A stretch of DNA of 64,000 nt from Subdoligranulum variabile (lineage in GTDB: Bacteria; Bacillota; Clostridia; Oscillospirales; Ruminococcaceae), in the NCBI GenBank assembly GCA_004554775.1, contig SFKI01000001.1, positions 62,001-126,000 of the forward strand, read 5' to 3'. A model generated the notes under the pieces. The model had not been told where the DNA came from, did no database searches, and was given only the letters and a program-made list of their open reading frames with translations. Numbering within the stretch: position 1 is the first letter of the stretch; the number at the start of each line of letters is the position of its first letter. This document shows, piece by piece, positions 48,769 through 57,253 of this stretch. The position numbers and the translations under genes are program-made.

Positions 48769-49959
48769 ATGGGTAAAAGCCTAAAGCGAAAAGAATGCGG
48801 AAAAGGCATACGCCAAAGAAAGGACGGGTTATATTCCGCAAGATACTATACCAAAGACGGGGAGCGGCGAGAAAAATATTTCAAGTCGCTGCCCGAAGCC
48901 AAGAATTGGCTTGCCGATACGAAATACGAATTGCGTCATCGCGTCATTACCTGCAACTCTGACATGTCCGTAGACAACTGGTTTGACTACTGGATCACGA
49001 ACATCATCTGTAACCTTTCCCCGAACTGCATCCGCAACTATACGGAACGCTATAAGAGAAATGTTCAGCCGCTGATTGGAACCATGTGCATGGGCGACGT
49101 AAAGCCGATGCACTGCCAGATTATTCTGAACCGCATGGAAAGTACTTACGCCGGTTCTACAATCCGTCAGACTTACATTGCTATGGGTACCATGTTCAAA
49201 TCTGCTGTGATGAACGATATTATCGTCAAACATCCGATGAATGGCGTGCGCTATAACAAGCCGGTCCGTGCAGTGGACGATATTCGCTACCTTTCCGTCG
49301 AGGAACAGAAGCGCTTCCTTGCCGTAGCCAAGGATTCTCACAACTACCGGCAATATGCACTGCTGCTGGAAACCGGGCTGCGCACGGGTGAACTGATTGG
49401 TTTGACTTGGGATGCCATCAACTGGAAGAAGCGTACTCTTACCGTCAATAAAAGTTTGGAGTACCGCCACCACTTCAAGTACTGGCGTGCCGGGCCTCCC
49501 AAAACGGTGAAAAGCTACCGCACTATCCCCTTGACCGATACCGCATATCGTATTTTGAAGAGCTGCTATGATGAGCGCTTGACCCGTAAAGAGTCGCCCA
49601 CGTTGCAGCAGATTCTGGAATACACAGATCGCCGTACCGGAAGGCAGATGTACTTCTGCATGCACGATTTGGTCTTTGTAAACTATCGAACCGGTGAGCC
49701 GATTAAGAACAGTTCCTATGACACCCACCTCTATAAGCTGTGCGAAAAAGCCGGCATTGCTCCCTTTGGGATGCATGCGCTGCGCCATACGTATGCTACC
49801 CGCGCGATTGAGCGCGGCATGCAGCCCAAGGTCTTGCAGCAGCTGCTGGGGCACGCCAGTATCAAGACGACGATGGACAAATACGTCCATGTTTCTGATG
49901 ATTCAATGCAGAACGCCGTGCGTCTTTTTGAGGCAGCTGATAGTGAGAAAAAGGGGTAA
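48769..49959 (+). CDS. int: Tn916-family tyrosine integrase
   Basis: A 396-residue protein. N-terminal arm-binding domain (KGIRQRKDGLYSARYYTKDG), SAM-like core-binding domain (about 70-170) and catalytic domain with the full set Arg (ETGLRTGELIGL, about 205), Lys (KTVKSYRTIPL), His-x-x-Arg (MHALRHTYATRAI, about 335-338), His (LLGHASIKTT) and Tyr nucleophile (DKYVHVS, about 372). The ATG at 48769 follows AAAGGAGTCCACT; the frame extends 18 codons upstream without a site. Its stop lies 83 bp before ychF, placing the element's right end there. Confidence 0.93.
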   Translation: MGKSLKRKECGKGIRQRKDGLYSARYYTKDGERREKYFKSLPEAKNWLADTKYELRHRVITCNSDMSVDNWFDYWITNIICNLSPNCIRNYTERYKRNVQPLIGTMCMGDVKPMHCQIILNRMESTYAGSTIRQTYIAMGTMFKSAVMNDIIVKHPMNGVRYNKPVRAVDDIRYLSVEEQKRFLAVAKDSHNYRQYALLLETGLRTGELIGLTWDAINWKKRTLTVNKSLEYRHHFKYWRAGPPKTVKSYRTIPLTDTAYRILKSCYDERLTRKESPTLQQILEYTDRRTGRQMYFCMHDLVFVNYRTGEPIKNSSYDTHLYKLCEKAGIAPFGMHALRHTYATRAIERGMQPKVLQQLLGHASIKTTMDKYVHVSDDSMQNAVRLFEAADSEKKG

Positions 49960-49965
49960 ACCTCG

Positions 49966-49995
49966 AAAATGGGGGTAAAATGGGGGTAAAACCCC
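49966..49995. repeat. tandem AAAATGGGGGT repeat at the element's right end
   Basis: Two direct copies of AAAATGGGGGT (49966-49976 and 49977-49987) followed by AAAACCCC, which can pair with the last G run. Located between the int stop and ychF, it may be an integrase arm site or part of the attachment site. No second copy of this block was seen elsewhere in the window. Confidence 0.4.
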
Positions 49996-50042
49996 AAATC
50001 CGGTAACAAAAAACAACGATAATAAAGGAGATATGGAGAAAT

Positions 50043-51173
50043 ATGAAATTAGGTATCGTAGGCCTGCCGAATGTGGGCAAATCTACCCTTTTCAATGCGC
50101 TGACCAGCACGCAGAACGCGCAGGCAGCGAACTATCCGTTCTGCACGATCGAGCCGAACTCCGGCATTGTGCCGGTGCCCGATGCGCGGCTGGACAAGCT
50201 GGCCGAGATCTGGCAGACTGACAAGAAAACGCCTGCCATCGTGGAATTTGTCGACATTGCAGGCCTTGTTAAAGGCGCAAGCCAGGGCGCGGGCCTGGGC
50301 AATAAGTTCTTAGGCCACATCCGCGAGTGCGATGCCATCGTGCATGTGGTGCGCTGCTTTGACGATGACAACATCATTCACGTGGTCGAGGACGTCAACA
50401 AACCCGAGAGCGTTGACCCCATCCGCGACATTGACGCTATCGACCTGGAATTGATCTTGGCCGACCTGGAGGTCGTCAGCAACCGCCTGGGCCGCCAGCA
50501 GAAGGCCGCCAAGACCGGCAACAAAGCCGCCGCTGCCGAAGCCGCCTGGCTGGCCGACCTGGCCGCCTGGCTGGAGGGCGGCAAGCCCGCCCGCAGCTTT
50601 GCCTTTGACGAGAGCGACGACGCCGTGAAAGCCACCCGCAAGGAACTGGGCCTGCTGTCGGCCAAGCCGGTGATCTACGCCTGCAACGTGGGTGAGGACG
50701 ACCTGCTGGGCGGGCTGGACGAGAACCCCTATTACCCGCTGGTTGCCGCCCGCGCCAAGGAAGAAAACGCGCAGGCCATCCCCATCTGCGCCAAGACCGA
50801 GGAGGACATTGCCGGTTCCACGCAGGAAGAAAAAATTGCGTTCCTGCAAGAAATGGGCATCGAATCCACCGGCCTGGACAAGCTCATCAAGGCCAGCTAC
50901 GAGCTGCTTGGGCTCATCAGCTTTTTGACTGACGGCAAGAAAGAATGCCGCGCCTGGACCATCAAACGCGGCACCAAGGCCCCGCAGGCTGCCGGCAAGA
51001 TCCACAGCGATTTCGAGCGCGGCTTCATCCGTGCGCAGGTCATCGCGTACAAGGACCTCGAGGACGCCGACTTCAACTATGCGGCGGTCAAGGCCAAGGG
51101 CCTGCAGCGCACCGAGGGCAAGGAGTACGTGGTCAACGACGGCGATGTAATCGAATTTTTGTTTAACGTATAA
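50043..51173 (+). CDS. ychF: redox-regulated ATPase / GTP-binding protein YchF
   Basis: The 376-residue protein is slightly longer than usual (about 363). OBG-family G-domain: GIVGLPNVGKSTLFNALT (Walker A), DIAGLVKGASQGAGLGN, and a C-terminal TGS domain (CRAWTIKRGTKAPQAAGKIH, VNDGDVIEFLFNV). YchF prefers ATP and associates with ribosomes. The ATG at 50043 has GGAG 4 bp upstream and AAGGAG further up. The element integrated just upstream, so native promoter sequences may have been displaced. Confidence 0.95.
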   Translation: MKLGIVGLPNVGKSTLFNALTSTQNAQAANYPFCTIEPNSGIVPVPDARLDKLAEIWQTDKKTPAIVEFVDIAGLVKGASQGAGLGNKFLGHIRECDAIVHVVRCFDDDNIIHVVEDVNKPESVDPIRDIDAIDLELILADLEVVSNRLGRQQKAAKTGNKAAAAEAAWLADLAAWLEGGKPARSFAFDESDDAVKATRKELGLLSAKPVIYACNVGEDDLLGGLDENPYYPLVAARAKEENAQAIPICAKTEEDIAGSTQEEKIAFLQEMGIESTGLDKLIKASYELLGLISFLTDGKKECRAWTIKRGTKAPQAAGKIHSDFERGFIRAQVIAYKDLEDADFNYAAVKAKGLQRTEGKEYVVNDGDVIEFLFNV

Positions 51174-51187
51174 GTAGGAGAACCGCT

Positions 51188-51871
51188 ATGATTATTGGCA
51201 TTATGGGCGCAATGCCCGACGAAGTTGACCAACTGTGCGCACGCCTGACCGACGTGACCAAGGAGGAATATGCCGGGGTCGAGTACCACTGCGGCACCTT
51301 GCAGGGCAAGCAGGTGGTGGTATGCTGCGCCGGTATGGGCAAGGCCAACGCGGCCAGCACGGTGCAGGTACTTTGCACGAAATATAACATTGATAAGTTG
51401 ATTTTTAGCGGCATTGCCGGGAATATGACTTCTAAAATCGGCATTGGCGACGTCTGTGTGGGCGAGACTGTTATGTACCACGACGCCGAGCTGAGCATGA
51501 TTGCCCAAAGCGCCCCGTTCCAGACCGAGTATCACGGCGACCCCGCCTTGGTGCAGGCCGCGCTGGGCGCCTGCGATGCCTGCGGCGTAAAGGCCATTGC
51601 TGGCAAGATCGCCACCGGCGACACCTTTGTAGGCGACGCAGCTACGAAGAAAATCATCGAGGACAAGTGCCACCCCGACTGCGTGGAGATGGAAGGTGCC
51701 GCCGTCAGCCAGATTGCAGGCCGCAACGGCGTGCCCTGCGTGATTTTGCGCGCGATGAGCGACAACGCCGACGAAAGCGGCTATGAAGTGCTGGTCGTCA
51801 AGCAGTTCAGCATCGGCGAGTACGTAAAGACCGCGACCGAAATTGTGGCGCGGATGATTGAAAGTGTGTGA
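51188..51871 (+). CDS. mtnN: 5'-methylthioadenosine/S-adenosylhomocysteine nucleosidase
   Basis: The 227-residue nucleoside phosphorylase-fold protein has IGIMGAMPDEVDQL, CCAGMGKANAAS, FSGIAGNM, the purine-binding Glu in CVEMEGAAVSQIA (about residue 171) and the catalytic Asp in MSDNADESG (about 196). It hydrolyses MTA and SAH to adenine plus the thioribose or ribose product. It lies 14 bp after ychF, in an operon ended by a terminator at 51876. Confidence 0.94.
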   Translation: MIIGIMGAMPDEVDQLCARLTDVTKEEYAGVEYHCGTLQGKQVVVCCAGMGKANAASTVQVLCTKYNIDKLIFSGIAGNMTSKIGIGDVCVGETVMYHDAELSMIAQSAPFQTEYHGDPALVQAALGACDACGVKAIAGKIATGDTFVGDAATKKIIEDKCHPDCVEMEGAAVSQIAGRNGVPCVILRAMSDNADESGYEVLVVKQFSIGEYVKTATEIVARMIESV

Positions 51872-51875
51872 CTTG

Positions 51876-51904
51876 AAAAGGCTCCCTCTGTGAGAGAGCC
51901 TTTT
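51876..51904 (+). terminator. terminator of ychF-mtnN
   Basis: AAAAGGCTC pairs with GAGCCTTTT (51876-51884 with 51896-51904), with further pairing of CTCTC and GAGAG inside, 5 bp after the stop. Confidence 0.78.
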
Positions 51905-51959
51905 CATGCGCCGCAGGTGTTTGGCGTGGCCGCCCCTGCGGGATGCGGAAAATTTTGCC

Positions 51960-52050
51960 CCGCACGTAGGGGCACATTCTATAGGCGCCCGTAGAAATTC
52001 GCGGCGGTGCAAGCTTTTTCAGGCGGGCAATGCCAGCCCCTACGCGGTTT
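51960..52050. repeat. GTAGGGGC-family intergenic repeat, copy 1 (partial)
   Basis: Begins CGTAGGGGCACATTC and ends CAGCCCCTACGCGG. The outer GTAGGGG/CCCCTAC arms pair, and the interior resembles parts of the repeats at 55.6, 57.3 and 62.6 kb but is shorter and more diverged. Confidence 0.55.
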
Positions 52051-52077
52051 CATCCCCCGCAAAACACAAACAACCAA

Positions 52078-52110
52078 AAATCCCGCAGCTCAAAATAAGC
52101 TGCGGGATTT
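52078..52110 (-). terminator. terminator of the GntR-ABC operon
   Basis: Perfect 13-bp stem AAATCCCGCAGCT/AGCTGCGGGATTT immediately after the ATPase stop, followed on the minus strand by TTGGTTG. Confidence 0.85.
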
Positions 52111-52111
52111 C

Positions 52112-52831
52112 TTATTTTTCCTCAAATTCCAGATAGCGCTGGGGGTCCCAGTGGCAGGCGGCGGCCATGTGGGTCAGCAGGGTGTCACCGGTGGCCAGGG
52201 TATCCAGCATCAGGTCCTCGGCAATGCGGCCGTTGTGCAAAATCAGCGCCCTGTCAAGGAAATGGTCCACATCCTCGATATAATGCGTCGAGAGCAGCAC
52301 CGTTTCGCCGCCGGTCAGGGTGGCGCTCATCAGCTTGATGAAGTCCCGCCGCGTAAAGGGGTCCTTGCCCAAAAATGGCTCGTCCATCAGGTAGTAGGGC
52401 ACCCGCTTGGCAAAGCCTGCGGCCAGTTCTACCCGCGCGCGCTGGCCGGTGGAGAGATGGCCTATCACATCGCTGCTGTGCAGGTTGAAAAATTCCAGAA
52501 ATTTTTCGTACCGGGCGGGGTCAAACGCCGGGTGCAGGTCGGCCAGCAGCTGGCCGTAGGCGGCCACCGTCAGCGCCGGGTAATAACTGCCCTCGCCGGT
52601 GATGTAACTGATGTGCTCGTACTGTTCGCCCGCCGGTTTGCCGTCCAGCAGCGCTGTGCCCTTGTGCGGCAGCAGCTCGGCAATGCAGCGCAGCAGCGTG
52701 GTTTTCCCGGCGCCATTCTCACCCAGCACGCCCACGATCTGCCCGTCCGGCACGGTGAAATCCGCGCCCAGCAGGCCCACGGTCTGGCCGTGACTGCGGT
52801 AGGTCTTTTGCAGATTTTTTACCTCGATCAT
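52112..52831 (-). CDS. ABC transporter ATP-binding protein
   Basis: The 239-residue ATPase has Walker A GENGAGKTTLLR (about 37-48), the signature LSTGQRARVELA (about 127), Walker B YYLMDEPFLGKDP (about 148) and the switch His in LLSTHYIED. It resembles YtrB/YxlF-type ATPases that pair with GntR regulators of the YtrA type. It overlaps the upstream 478-residue membrane protein by 4 bp (ATGA). With the permease at 54.3 kb it should form an exporter or a cell-envelope stress transporter; the substrate is unknown. Confidence 0.9.
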   Translation of the reverse strand: MIEVKNLQKTYRSHGQTVGLLGADFTVPDGQIVGVLGENGAGKTTLLRCIAELLPHKGTALLDGKPAGEQYEHISYITGEGSYYPALTVAAYGQLLADLHPAFDPARYEKFLEFFNLHSSDVIGHLSTGQRARVELAAGFAKRVPYYLMDEPFLGKDPFTRRDFIKLMSATLTGGETVLLSTHYIEDVDHFLDRALILHNGRIAEDLMLDTLATGDTLLTHMAAACHWDPQRYLEFEEK

Positions 52832-54264
52832 AGCTGTCTCTCCCGGTCTTTCTCGTAAAGTTCGTAGTTCATATAGTGGTGCGCGGGCCAGCTGTAATAG
52901 CTTTCGCCCAGCTGCCCGCCCCAGTCGCGGTCGGCGCCGTTGTCCAGGCGGCCGCGGTAGCGCGGGGTGCTGCCATCCAGCGGGTAGACGACCAGCAGCG
53001 TGCCGGTTTGGTAGATGTTGGAAGAGTCGTCGGCGTTGGCCTCGCCCACGGTGGTGTATTCGGGCGTGGCGATGAGCAGCGCGTCACCGGCGGTGTTCAG
53101 CACGGCGCCCTCGGCGTTGCGCATGTAGAGGTCGGTGCCTTGCAGGTTGCTGCCGCCCTCGGCGGACAGGGTTTGATGCAGGCTGAACTTGCCGTCCTGC
53201 ACGCGCAGGGCTACAAAGAGATTGCGGAAGTCCACCTTCAGCACGGCGTCGCGGTCGGTGGTGCGGGGCAGCGCGGTCACCGAAAAATCACCGTTGCCGC
53301 CCTCGATGCCCAGCTCGATATGATCCACCTGCTCCCCCGCCGCGTTGACGAGGTCGGCGCAGGCCTTGTTCAGCGGGTCAAGGTAAACGCAGAGCGTCAG
53401 GCCGTCATCCATTGGCAGGCCGCAGACCACCTGTCGGGCGTTTTCGGGGCAGTAGAACGGTTCCAGCGTGCCGAACTCGGTGGTAGCGCAAAGCACGTCG
53501 CGGTCGCCGACTTTGCCGTCGGCAGGCAGAGCGGCGAGGTCGTCATAGCTGATGGGCGTGGCTTTGTACAGCCCGGCCTTGCGGTCGGCAACGGTGTACC
53601 GCCAGGCAAGGCCCTGGCCGTCGCCCAGCGAGAAAATTTGCCCGGCAATGTAGCGGTAATCGGTGTTGGTATCCTCCACTTCGTCGGAGAAATCGGCCGT
53701 GTAATCATAGCTGGCGCTGGTGCGGTTCAGATAGGTGGGCACCTCGGCGTTGGCGCTTACCGAGATGGGCGCATCCAGCACCACATCCCGCAGGGCGATG
53801 CGCAGTATGCCGCCGCCAATGTAAATTTGGGCCATCACGCGGAAATCGGATGCGGTGCTTTGCATCTGATAAGTGTCTTGGTAGGCGTGCACGCGCTGGG
53901 CTTCGGCGTTGACCGCGTCACGGCTTTTCGGCGCTACAGCGTACAAAGTGTCAATTGACGCGCCCCACGCGCTGTAGTGGTACTGGTCATCGCTCTCGTC
54001 AGGGTCAAGCGCAAAGCTGGTGTCCAGGTAGCCGTCGTGCAGGTCCCAGTAGGTGTGGGCGGTGTCGAAGTAGCTCTGGCCGCGCATCGTGAAGCCGCGC
54101 AGGGCGGCGGTGTCGCCTGCCAGGTCGGTGAGGGTGATGTCCAGCGCGCTGCGCCAGCCCAGCAGCACCCACAGCGCACCGGCGGCGAGGATGGCCGCCG
54201 ATAGGGCGACAGCAATGATAAAGTTACGCAGATAAGTAGATTTTTTAGCTTTCGTTTCTTTCAT
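52828..54264 (-). CDS. single-pass membrane protein with extracytoplasmic domain
   Basis: The 478-residue protein has a basic N-terminus, one membrane helix (about 12-36, NFIIAVALSAAILAAGALWVLL) and a ~440-residue beta-rich outer domain with many Tyr, Asp and Gly residues. I recognise no family. It lies between the permease (17-bp gap) and the ATPase (4-bp overlap), so it is likely an accessory subunit of the same ABC system. Confidence 0.65.
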   Translation of the reverse strand: MKETKAKKSTYLRNFIIAVALSAAILAAGALWVLLGWRSALDITLTDLAGDTAALRGFTMRGQSYFDTAHTYWDLHDGYLDTSFALDPDESDDQYHYSAWGASIDTLYAVAPKSRDAVNAEAQRVHAYQDTYQMQSTASDFRVMAQIYIGGGILRIALRDVVLDAPISVSANAEVPTYLNRTSASYDYTADFSDEVEDTNTDYRYIAGQIFSLGDGQGLAWRYTVADRKAGLYKATPISYDDLAALPADGKVGDRDVLCATTEFGTLEPFYCPENARQVVCGLPMDDGLTLCVYLDPLNKACADLVNAAGEQVDHIELGIEGGNGDFSVTALPRTTDRDAVLKVDFRNLFVALRVQDGKFSLHQTLSAEGGSNLQGTDLYMRNAEGAVLNTAGDALLIATPEYTTVGEANADDSSNIYQTGTLLVVYPLDGSTPRYRGRLDNGADRDWGGQLGESYYSWPAHHYMNYELYEKDRERQL

Positions 54265-54281
54265 AGCAGGTCACTCCCCTT

Positions 54282-55052
54282 TCAGCAGGTTTCGCCGCGG
54301 CGGATGCTGCGCACTGCCCACCACACGGTGAGGACGGCCAGCACGGCGGCGAGAGCCATGGTAACGTTGCGGCTTGCAGAGGTGAACATCCACTCGGGGT
54401 GCTTCTCAACGGTCACCAGGTAGAAGCACTGCCAGGCGCACAGCACGCCGACGGCGAACACGGGCAGCTTGCGCCAGCCGCGCACGGTATCCAGCGCGGC
54501 CAGCAGCAGGGCGGACAGGGCCAGGATGCCCAGCAAGATCACCAGCTGCAAGGGGCGGCGCGGCAGCAGGCGGGAAAACAGGTTGTTGGCAACGACCTGC
54601 TCGTACAGGTTGGCGGGCGGCAGGGCCGCGCCGTACAGCTTGCGGGCCAGGTGGACTTCCAGCGCGGTGACGGGGTAAAATTCAACGATGTACCACACAA
54701 ACTGCCAGGCGGCAAAGACGACCTCGGCGGCGGCGATGGTGATGGCCTTGGCCCCGAACTTTTGCCCCGGGGTGCCGGGCAGCGTGGCCCAGGTGTACCC
54801 GCTGCGGGCGCGGCGGCTGTTGTGGGGGGCCAGCCCCGCCGCCAAACCGGTAAGCAGATAAAACCCAAGATAGGCAAAAATTTGCATGGTAACGTAATAA
54901 TGGGACGCCAGCCCCATGCCGGCAGCGCCTTGCCAGCAGATGCGAAAGACCACCAGCGCCAGCTGCTGGGCGGCGAAGATGCCCCACAGCGCCAGCAGGC
55001 TGCGCCGCGCCAGGCGGAAGTTCCACGCGGCAAGGGTGAGGGTGTGTTTCAT
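54282..55052 (-). CDS. ABC transporter permease-like membrane protein
   Basis: The 256-residue protein has about six hydrophobic helices (for example LLALWGIFAAQQLALVVF, YLGFYLLTGLAAGLA, LVILLGILALSALLLAAL, NVTMALAAVLAVLTVWWAV). It is the membrane partner expected for the ATPase downstream. The ATG at 55052 follows AAGGAGGCCCGCT; the frame extends 17 codons upstream through the operator. No sequence family is certain beyond ABC-2-like topology. Confidence 0.72.
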   Translation of the reverse strand: MKHTLTLAAWNFRLARRSLLALWGIFAAQQLALVVFRICWQGAAGMGLASHYYVTMQIFAYLGFYLLTGLAAGLAPHNSRRARSGYTWATLPGTPGQKFGAKAITIAAAEVVFAAWQFVWYIVEFYPVTALEVHLARKLYGAALPPANLYEQVVANNLFSRLLPRRPLQLVILLGILALSALLLAALDTVRGWRKLPVFAVGVLCAWQCFYLVTVEKHPEWMFTSASRNVTMALAAVLAVLTVWWAVRSIRRGETC

Positions 55053-55072
55053 AGCGGGCCTCCTTGTGTTGT

Positions 55073-55103
55073 GTATTATTGTTGTAATACGCTTACGGTA
55101 CAA
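55073..55103 (-). promoter_or_regulatory. permease promoter with GTATTA-N6-TAATAC operator
   Basis: A perfect dyad GTATTA-N6-TAATAC (55073-55090) overlaps the -10 (AATAAT, minus strand, 55075-55080); TTGTAC at 55098-55103 is the -35 with a 17-bp spacer. The same dyad type occurs at the gntR promoter. Confidence 0.65.
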
Positions 55104-55115
55104 AAATAGTTTTCG

Positions 55116-55496
55116 TTAGTCCTCGTCGCCCCAAAGGTCGCTGACCAGGGCGATGACCTTTTTGTAGCTGAGCCGGTTGGCCTTGGCCTGGGTGACGAAC
55201 TGCTCCACCAGGCCGCGGGTCAGTTCCTCGCTGATTTGTTCCCGCAGGGCGGGGTTCAGCCGGACAAAGCTGCCGCTGTTGCCATCGGTGACGACATAGC
55301 CTTCTTCGGTCATCAAGCGGTAGGCTTTTTGGGCGGTGTTGGGGTTGATGCCGGTCTGGGCGGCCAGCTCGCGGCGGCTGGGCATGGGGTCGCCGTCCTG
55401 CACGGTGCCCAACAAGATTTGCCGCTTGAGATACTCGGCAATTTGCAGGTACACTGGCGCGCGGTCGTCAAATTGGAGCTTGCTGAAATTTACCAA
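55116..55496 (-). CDS. GntR-family regulator, YtrA type
   Basis: The 126-residue protein has an N-terminal winged helix (PVYLQIAEYLKRQILLGTVQ, SRRELAAQTGINPNTAQKAYRLM, EGYVVTDGNSGSFV) and only a short C-terminal dimerisation helix pair, as in the YtrA subfamily. The start is TTG at 55496 with GGAGGTCA upstream. It is the first gene of the cluster gntR-permease-orf-ATPase and very likely represses it through the GTATTA dyads at both promoters, including its own. Confidence 0.9.
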   Translation of the reverse strand: MVNFSKLQFDDRAPVYLQIAEYLKRQILLGTVQDGDPMPSRRELAAQTGINPNTAQKAYRLMTEEGYVVTDGNSGSFVRLNPALREQISEELTRGLVEQFVTQAKANRLSYKKVIALVSDLWGDED

Positions 55497-55527
55497 CGGC
55501 GTGACCTCCTTTCTGTGGGGTTTGAGT

Positions 55528-55558
55528 GTATTATACGCGTAGTACGCTTGTTTGTCAA
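55528..55558 (-). promoter_or_regulatory. gntR promoter overlapped by its operator
   Basis: Minus strand TTGACA (55553-55558), 17-bp spacer, TATAAT (55530-55535): an exact consensus. The dyad GTATTA-N6-TAGTAC (55528-55545) covers the -10, which suggests autorepression. Confidence 0.85.
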
Positions 55559-55586
55559 GGAGAAATTTTGAAATGCGTGCAGTTTG

Positions 55587-55614
55587 AAAGGCTCCCCTCT
55601 GCGGGGAGCCTTTT
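55587..55614. terminator. hairpin terminator between gntR and the repeat
   Basis: AAAGGCTCCCC pairs perfectly with GGGGAGCCTTT (55587-55597 with 55603-55613), with short T/A flanks. Confidence 0.6.
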
Positions 55615-55621
55615 GTCGCGC

Positions 55622-55807
55622 TGTAGGGGCGAACAGTGTTCGCCCGTTATCAATTGGCCGCAGCGCAAAATCCTACGGGAGCATATGGAATGCTCCCCTA
55701 CGCATCACAACATGATTTGCCCGGCTGCCGTAGGGGCGGATTCCATATCCGCCCGTGCAATCCAGTACAGCGCAAACCCGCACGGGCGAACACTGTTCGC
55801 CCCTACA
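55622..55807. repeat. MITE-like GTAGGGGC repeat, copy 2 (186 bp)
   Basis: Terminal inverted repeats of about 25 bp: it starts TGTAGGGGCGAACAG and ends with the complement, CTGTTCGCCCCTACA, with CGAACAGTGTTCG forming a further palindrome in each arm. Internal hairpins are GGGAGCAT/ATGCTCCC and GGGGCGGAT/ATCCGCCC. A close copy lies at 57254-57436, so the GH13 gene is bracketed. No coding capacity. Confidence 0.8.
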
Positions 55808-55836
55808 CCCCCATATAACGCACCTTATACAACAAC

Positions 55837-55870
55837 AAAATCCCGTCAGCTAATCACAGCCAGCGGGATT
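55837..55870 (-). terminator. terminator of the GH13 gene
   Basis: AATCCCGCTGGCT pairs with AGCTGACGGGATTTT (one mismatch) on the minus strand, followed by TGTTGTTG, about 20 bp after the stop. Confidence 0.75.
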
Positions 55871-55891
55871 CGTTGTTTTATATTTTACGTC

Positions 55892-57214
55892 TTATCGTTC
55901 CATTTTCCAATAGCTTACGCTGTACGGTGGCAACTCGCTGCCGCCGCCGAAGTCGTGCGGGGCACCGGTGATCAGGTCTACCGCCGTGCCGCAGCCTGCG
56001 TCAAAGTGGGCGGTAAACGGGCTGCCGTCGGCGTTGATGGCTACCAGCACGCGCTCACCGTCGGCACAGCGCTCAAAAATCAGCTGTTTGGGCTGCACCA
56101 GCACATTGCGGTAGCTGCCATAGCACAGAGCGCGGCTGGCCGTGCGGGCGTGGGCCAGCGCGGTGATCCAGGCGGTCAGGTCGCTGGATTCGGGGCGCTC
56201 CACGGCCGGGCGCAGGGCGGGGTCGCCGTCGCGCTTGTCGCCCTGCATGCCCCACTCGCTGCCGTAGTAGACAGCGGGCACGCCGGGCATACCAAACAAT
56301 AAACCGTAGACCGGTTTCAGGCAGCTTTTATCTGTCAGAATCGTGGCAATTCGCGTTACATCGTGGTTATCTGCAAAGCTCAGCAGGTGCTTGCCGGTGT
56401 ACAGGCACCATTGCTCACTGCCAAACTGGCGGTTCAAGCTGTAGCTGATCTCGTGCATGTTGCCCGTGTTGAAGCTGGAATACAGCCCCTTGTAGCACTC
56501 ATAGTTGGTCACGCTGTGGCAGGCGTGGTCGTTCATCCAGCGGTTGTAGTCGCCGTGCAGGGTCTCGCCCACCAGCACAAAATCGGGCTTCAGGCTGTTG
56601 GCCAGGCCACGCAGCTCGGCCAAAAAGCCAAGGTCCAGGCAGTAGGCCACATCCAGGCGCAGGCCGTCGATGTCATAGTCCCGCACCCAGTTGCGCACGG
56701 CGTCGAACAGGTAATTTTTCACGTCAGGATGTTGCAAATTCAGCTTGACCAGTTCATTGCAGCCCTCCCACGCCTCGTACCAGAAGCCGTCGTTGTAGTT
56801 GGTGTTGCCGTCAAAGCTGATGTGGAACCAGTCCTTGTAGGGGCTGTCCCAGCGTTTTTCCTGCACATCGCGGAACGCCCAAAAGCCGCGCCCCACGTGG
56901 TTGAACACGCCGTCCAGCAGCACGCGGATGCCCGCCGCATGCAGGGCGGCGCAGACTTGCTTCAGGTCGTCGTTGGTGCCCAGGCGGCAATCGACCTTGT
57001 TGTAATCGCGGGTGTCGTAGCCGTGGGCGTCGCTCTCGAACAGGGGATTGAACAGCACGCAGGTCGCGCCCAGTTTTTTGATGTGGTCCACCCAGTCCAG
57101 CACACGCAGCAGGCGGTGCTGGTCGGCCTGGGATTGGTCACCATCGTTTTGCAGCGGTGCCCCGCACAGGCCCAGGGGGTAGATCTGGTAAATCACAGCT
57201 TCATCGTACCACAT
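55892..57214 (-). CDS. GH13 alpha-amylase-family enzyme (cyclomaltodextrinase-like)
   Basis: The 440-residue protein has all GH13 regions: region I GVFNHVGRG, region II DGLRLDVAY (nucleophile Asp, about 195), region III LVGETLHGD (acid/base Glu, about 223) and region IV FADNHDVTR (Asp, about 289), plus a C-terminal beta-domain. It is short, with no signal peptide and no N-terminal neopullulanase domain, so an intracellular maltodextrin-hydrolysing role is likely. The ATG at 57214 follows AAGGAGAAAAAC; the longer frame upstream is unsupported. It is flanked on both sides by a MITE-like repeat, which hints at movement or at repeat insertion around it. Confidence 0.9.
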   Translation of the reverse strand: MWYDEAVIYQIYPLGLCGAPLQNDGDQSQADQHRLLRVLDWVDHIKKLGATCVLFNPLFESDAHGYDTRDYNKVDCRLGTNDDLKQVCAALHAAGIRVLLDGVFNHVGRGFWAFRDVQEKRWDSPYKDWFHISFDGNTNYNDGFWYEAWEGCNELVKLNLQHPDVKNYLFDAVRNWVRDYDIDGLRLDVAYCLDLGFLAELRGLANSLKPDFVLVGETLHGDYNRWMNDHACHSVTNYECYKGLYSSFNTGNMHEISYSLNRQFGSEQWCLYTGKHLLSFADNHDVTRIATILTDKSCLKPVYGLLFGMPGVPAVYYGSEWGMQGDKRDGDPALRPAVERPESSDLTAWITALAHARTASRALCYGSYRNVLVQPKQLIFERCADGERVLVAINADGSPFTAHFDAGCGTAVDLITGAPHDFGGGSELPPYSVSYWKMER

Positions 57215-57253
57215 GTTTTTCTCCTTGTATCGTTTATTTTTGCTCCTTCTCTT

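Larger units (their letters stand above)
41560..50035. mobile_element. integrative element module 2 (partition, recombination, xis-int)
   Basis: The segment holds ParR/ParM-like genes with iterated repeats, a small orphan gene, a frameshifted peptidase-like gene, a zinc-ribbon protein, a LigA-Ia protein, a helicase remnant, YqaJ, Xis and a Tn916-type integrase ending 83 bp before ychF. The right end therefore lies between 49960 and 50035. The left end is unclear; a coding remnant at 41.6 kb suggests decay there. A control motif shared with module 1 suggests one parent element. Confidence 0.7.

Noticed and set aside
41510..50030. Similar AACGAT(AT)AATAAAG strings near 41530 (minus strand) and 50015 (plus strand) as attachment sites
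   Set aside because: They are in inverted orientation and AT-rich; excision by a tyrosine integrase needs direct repeats.
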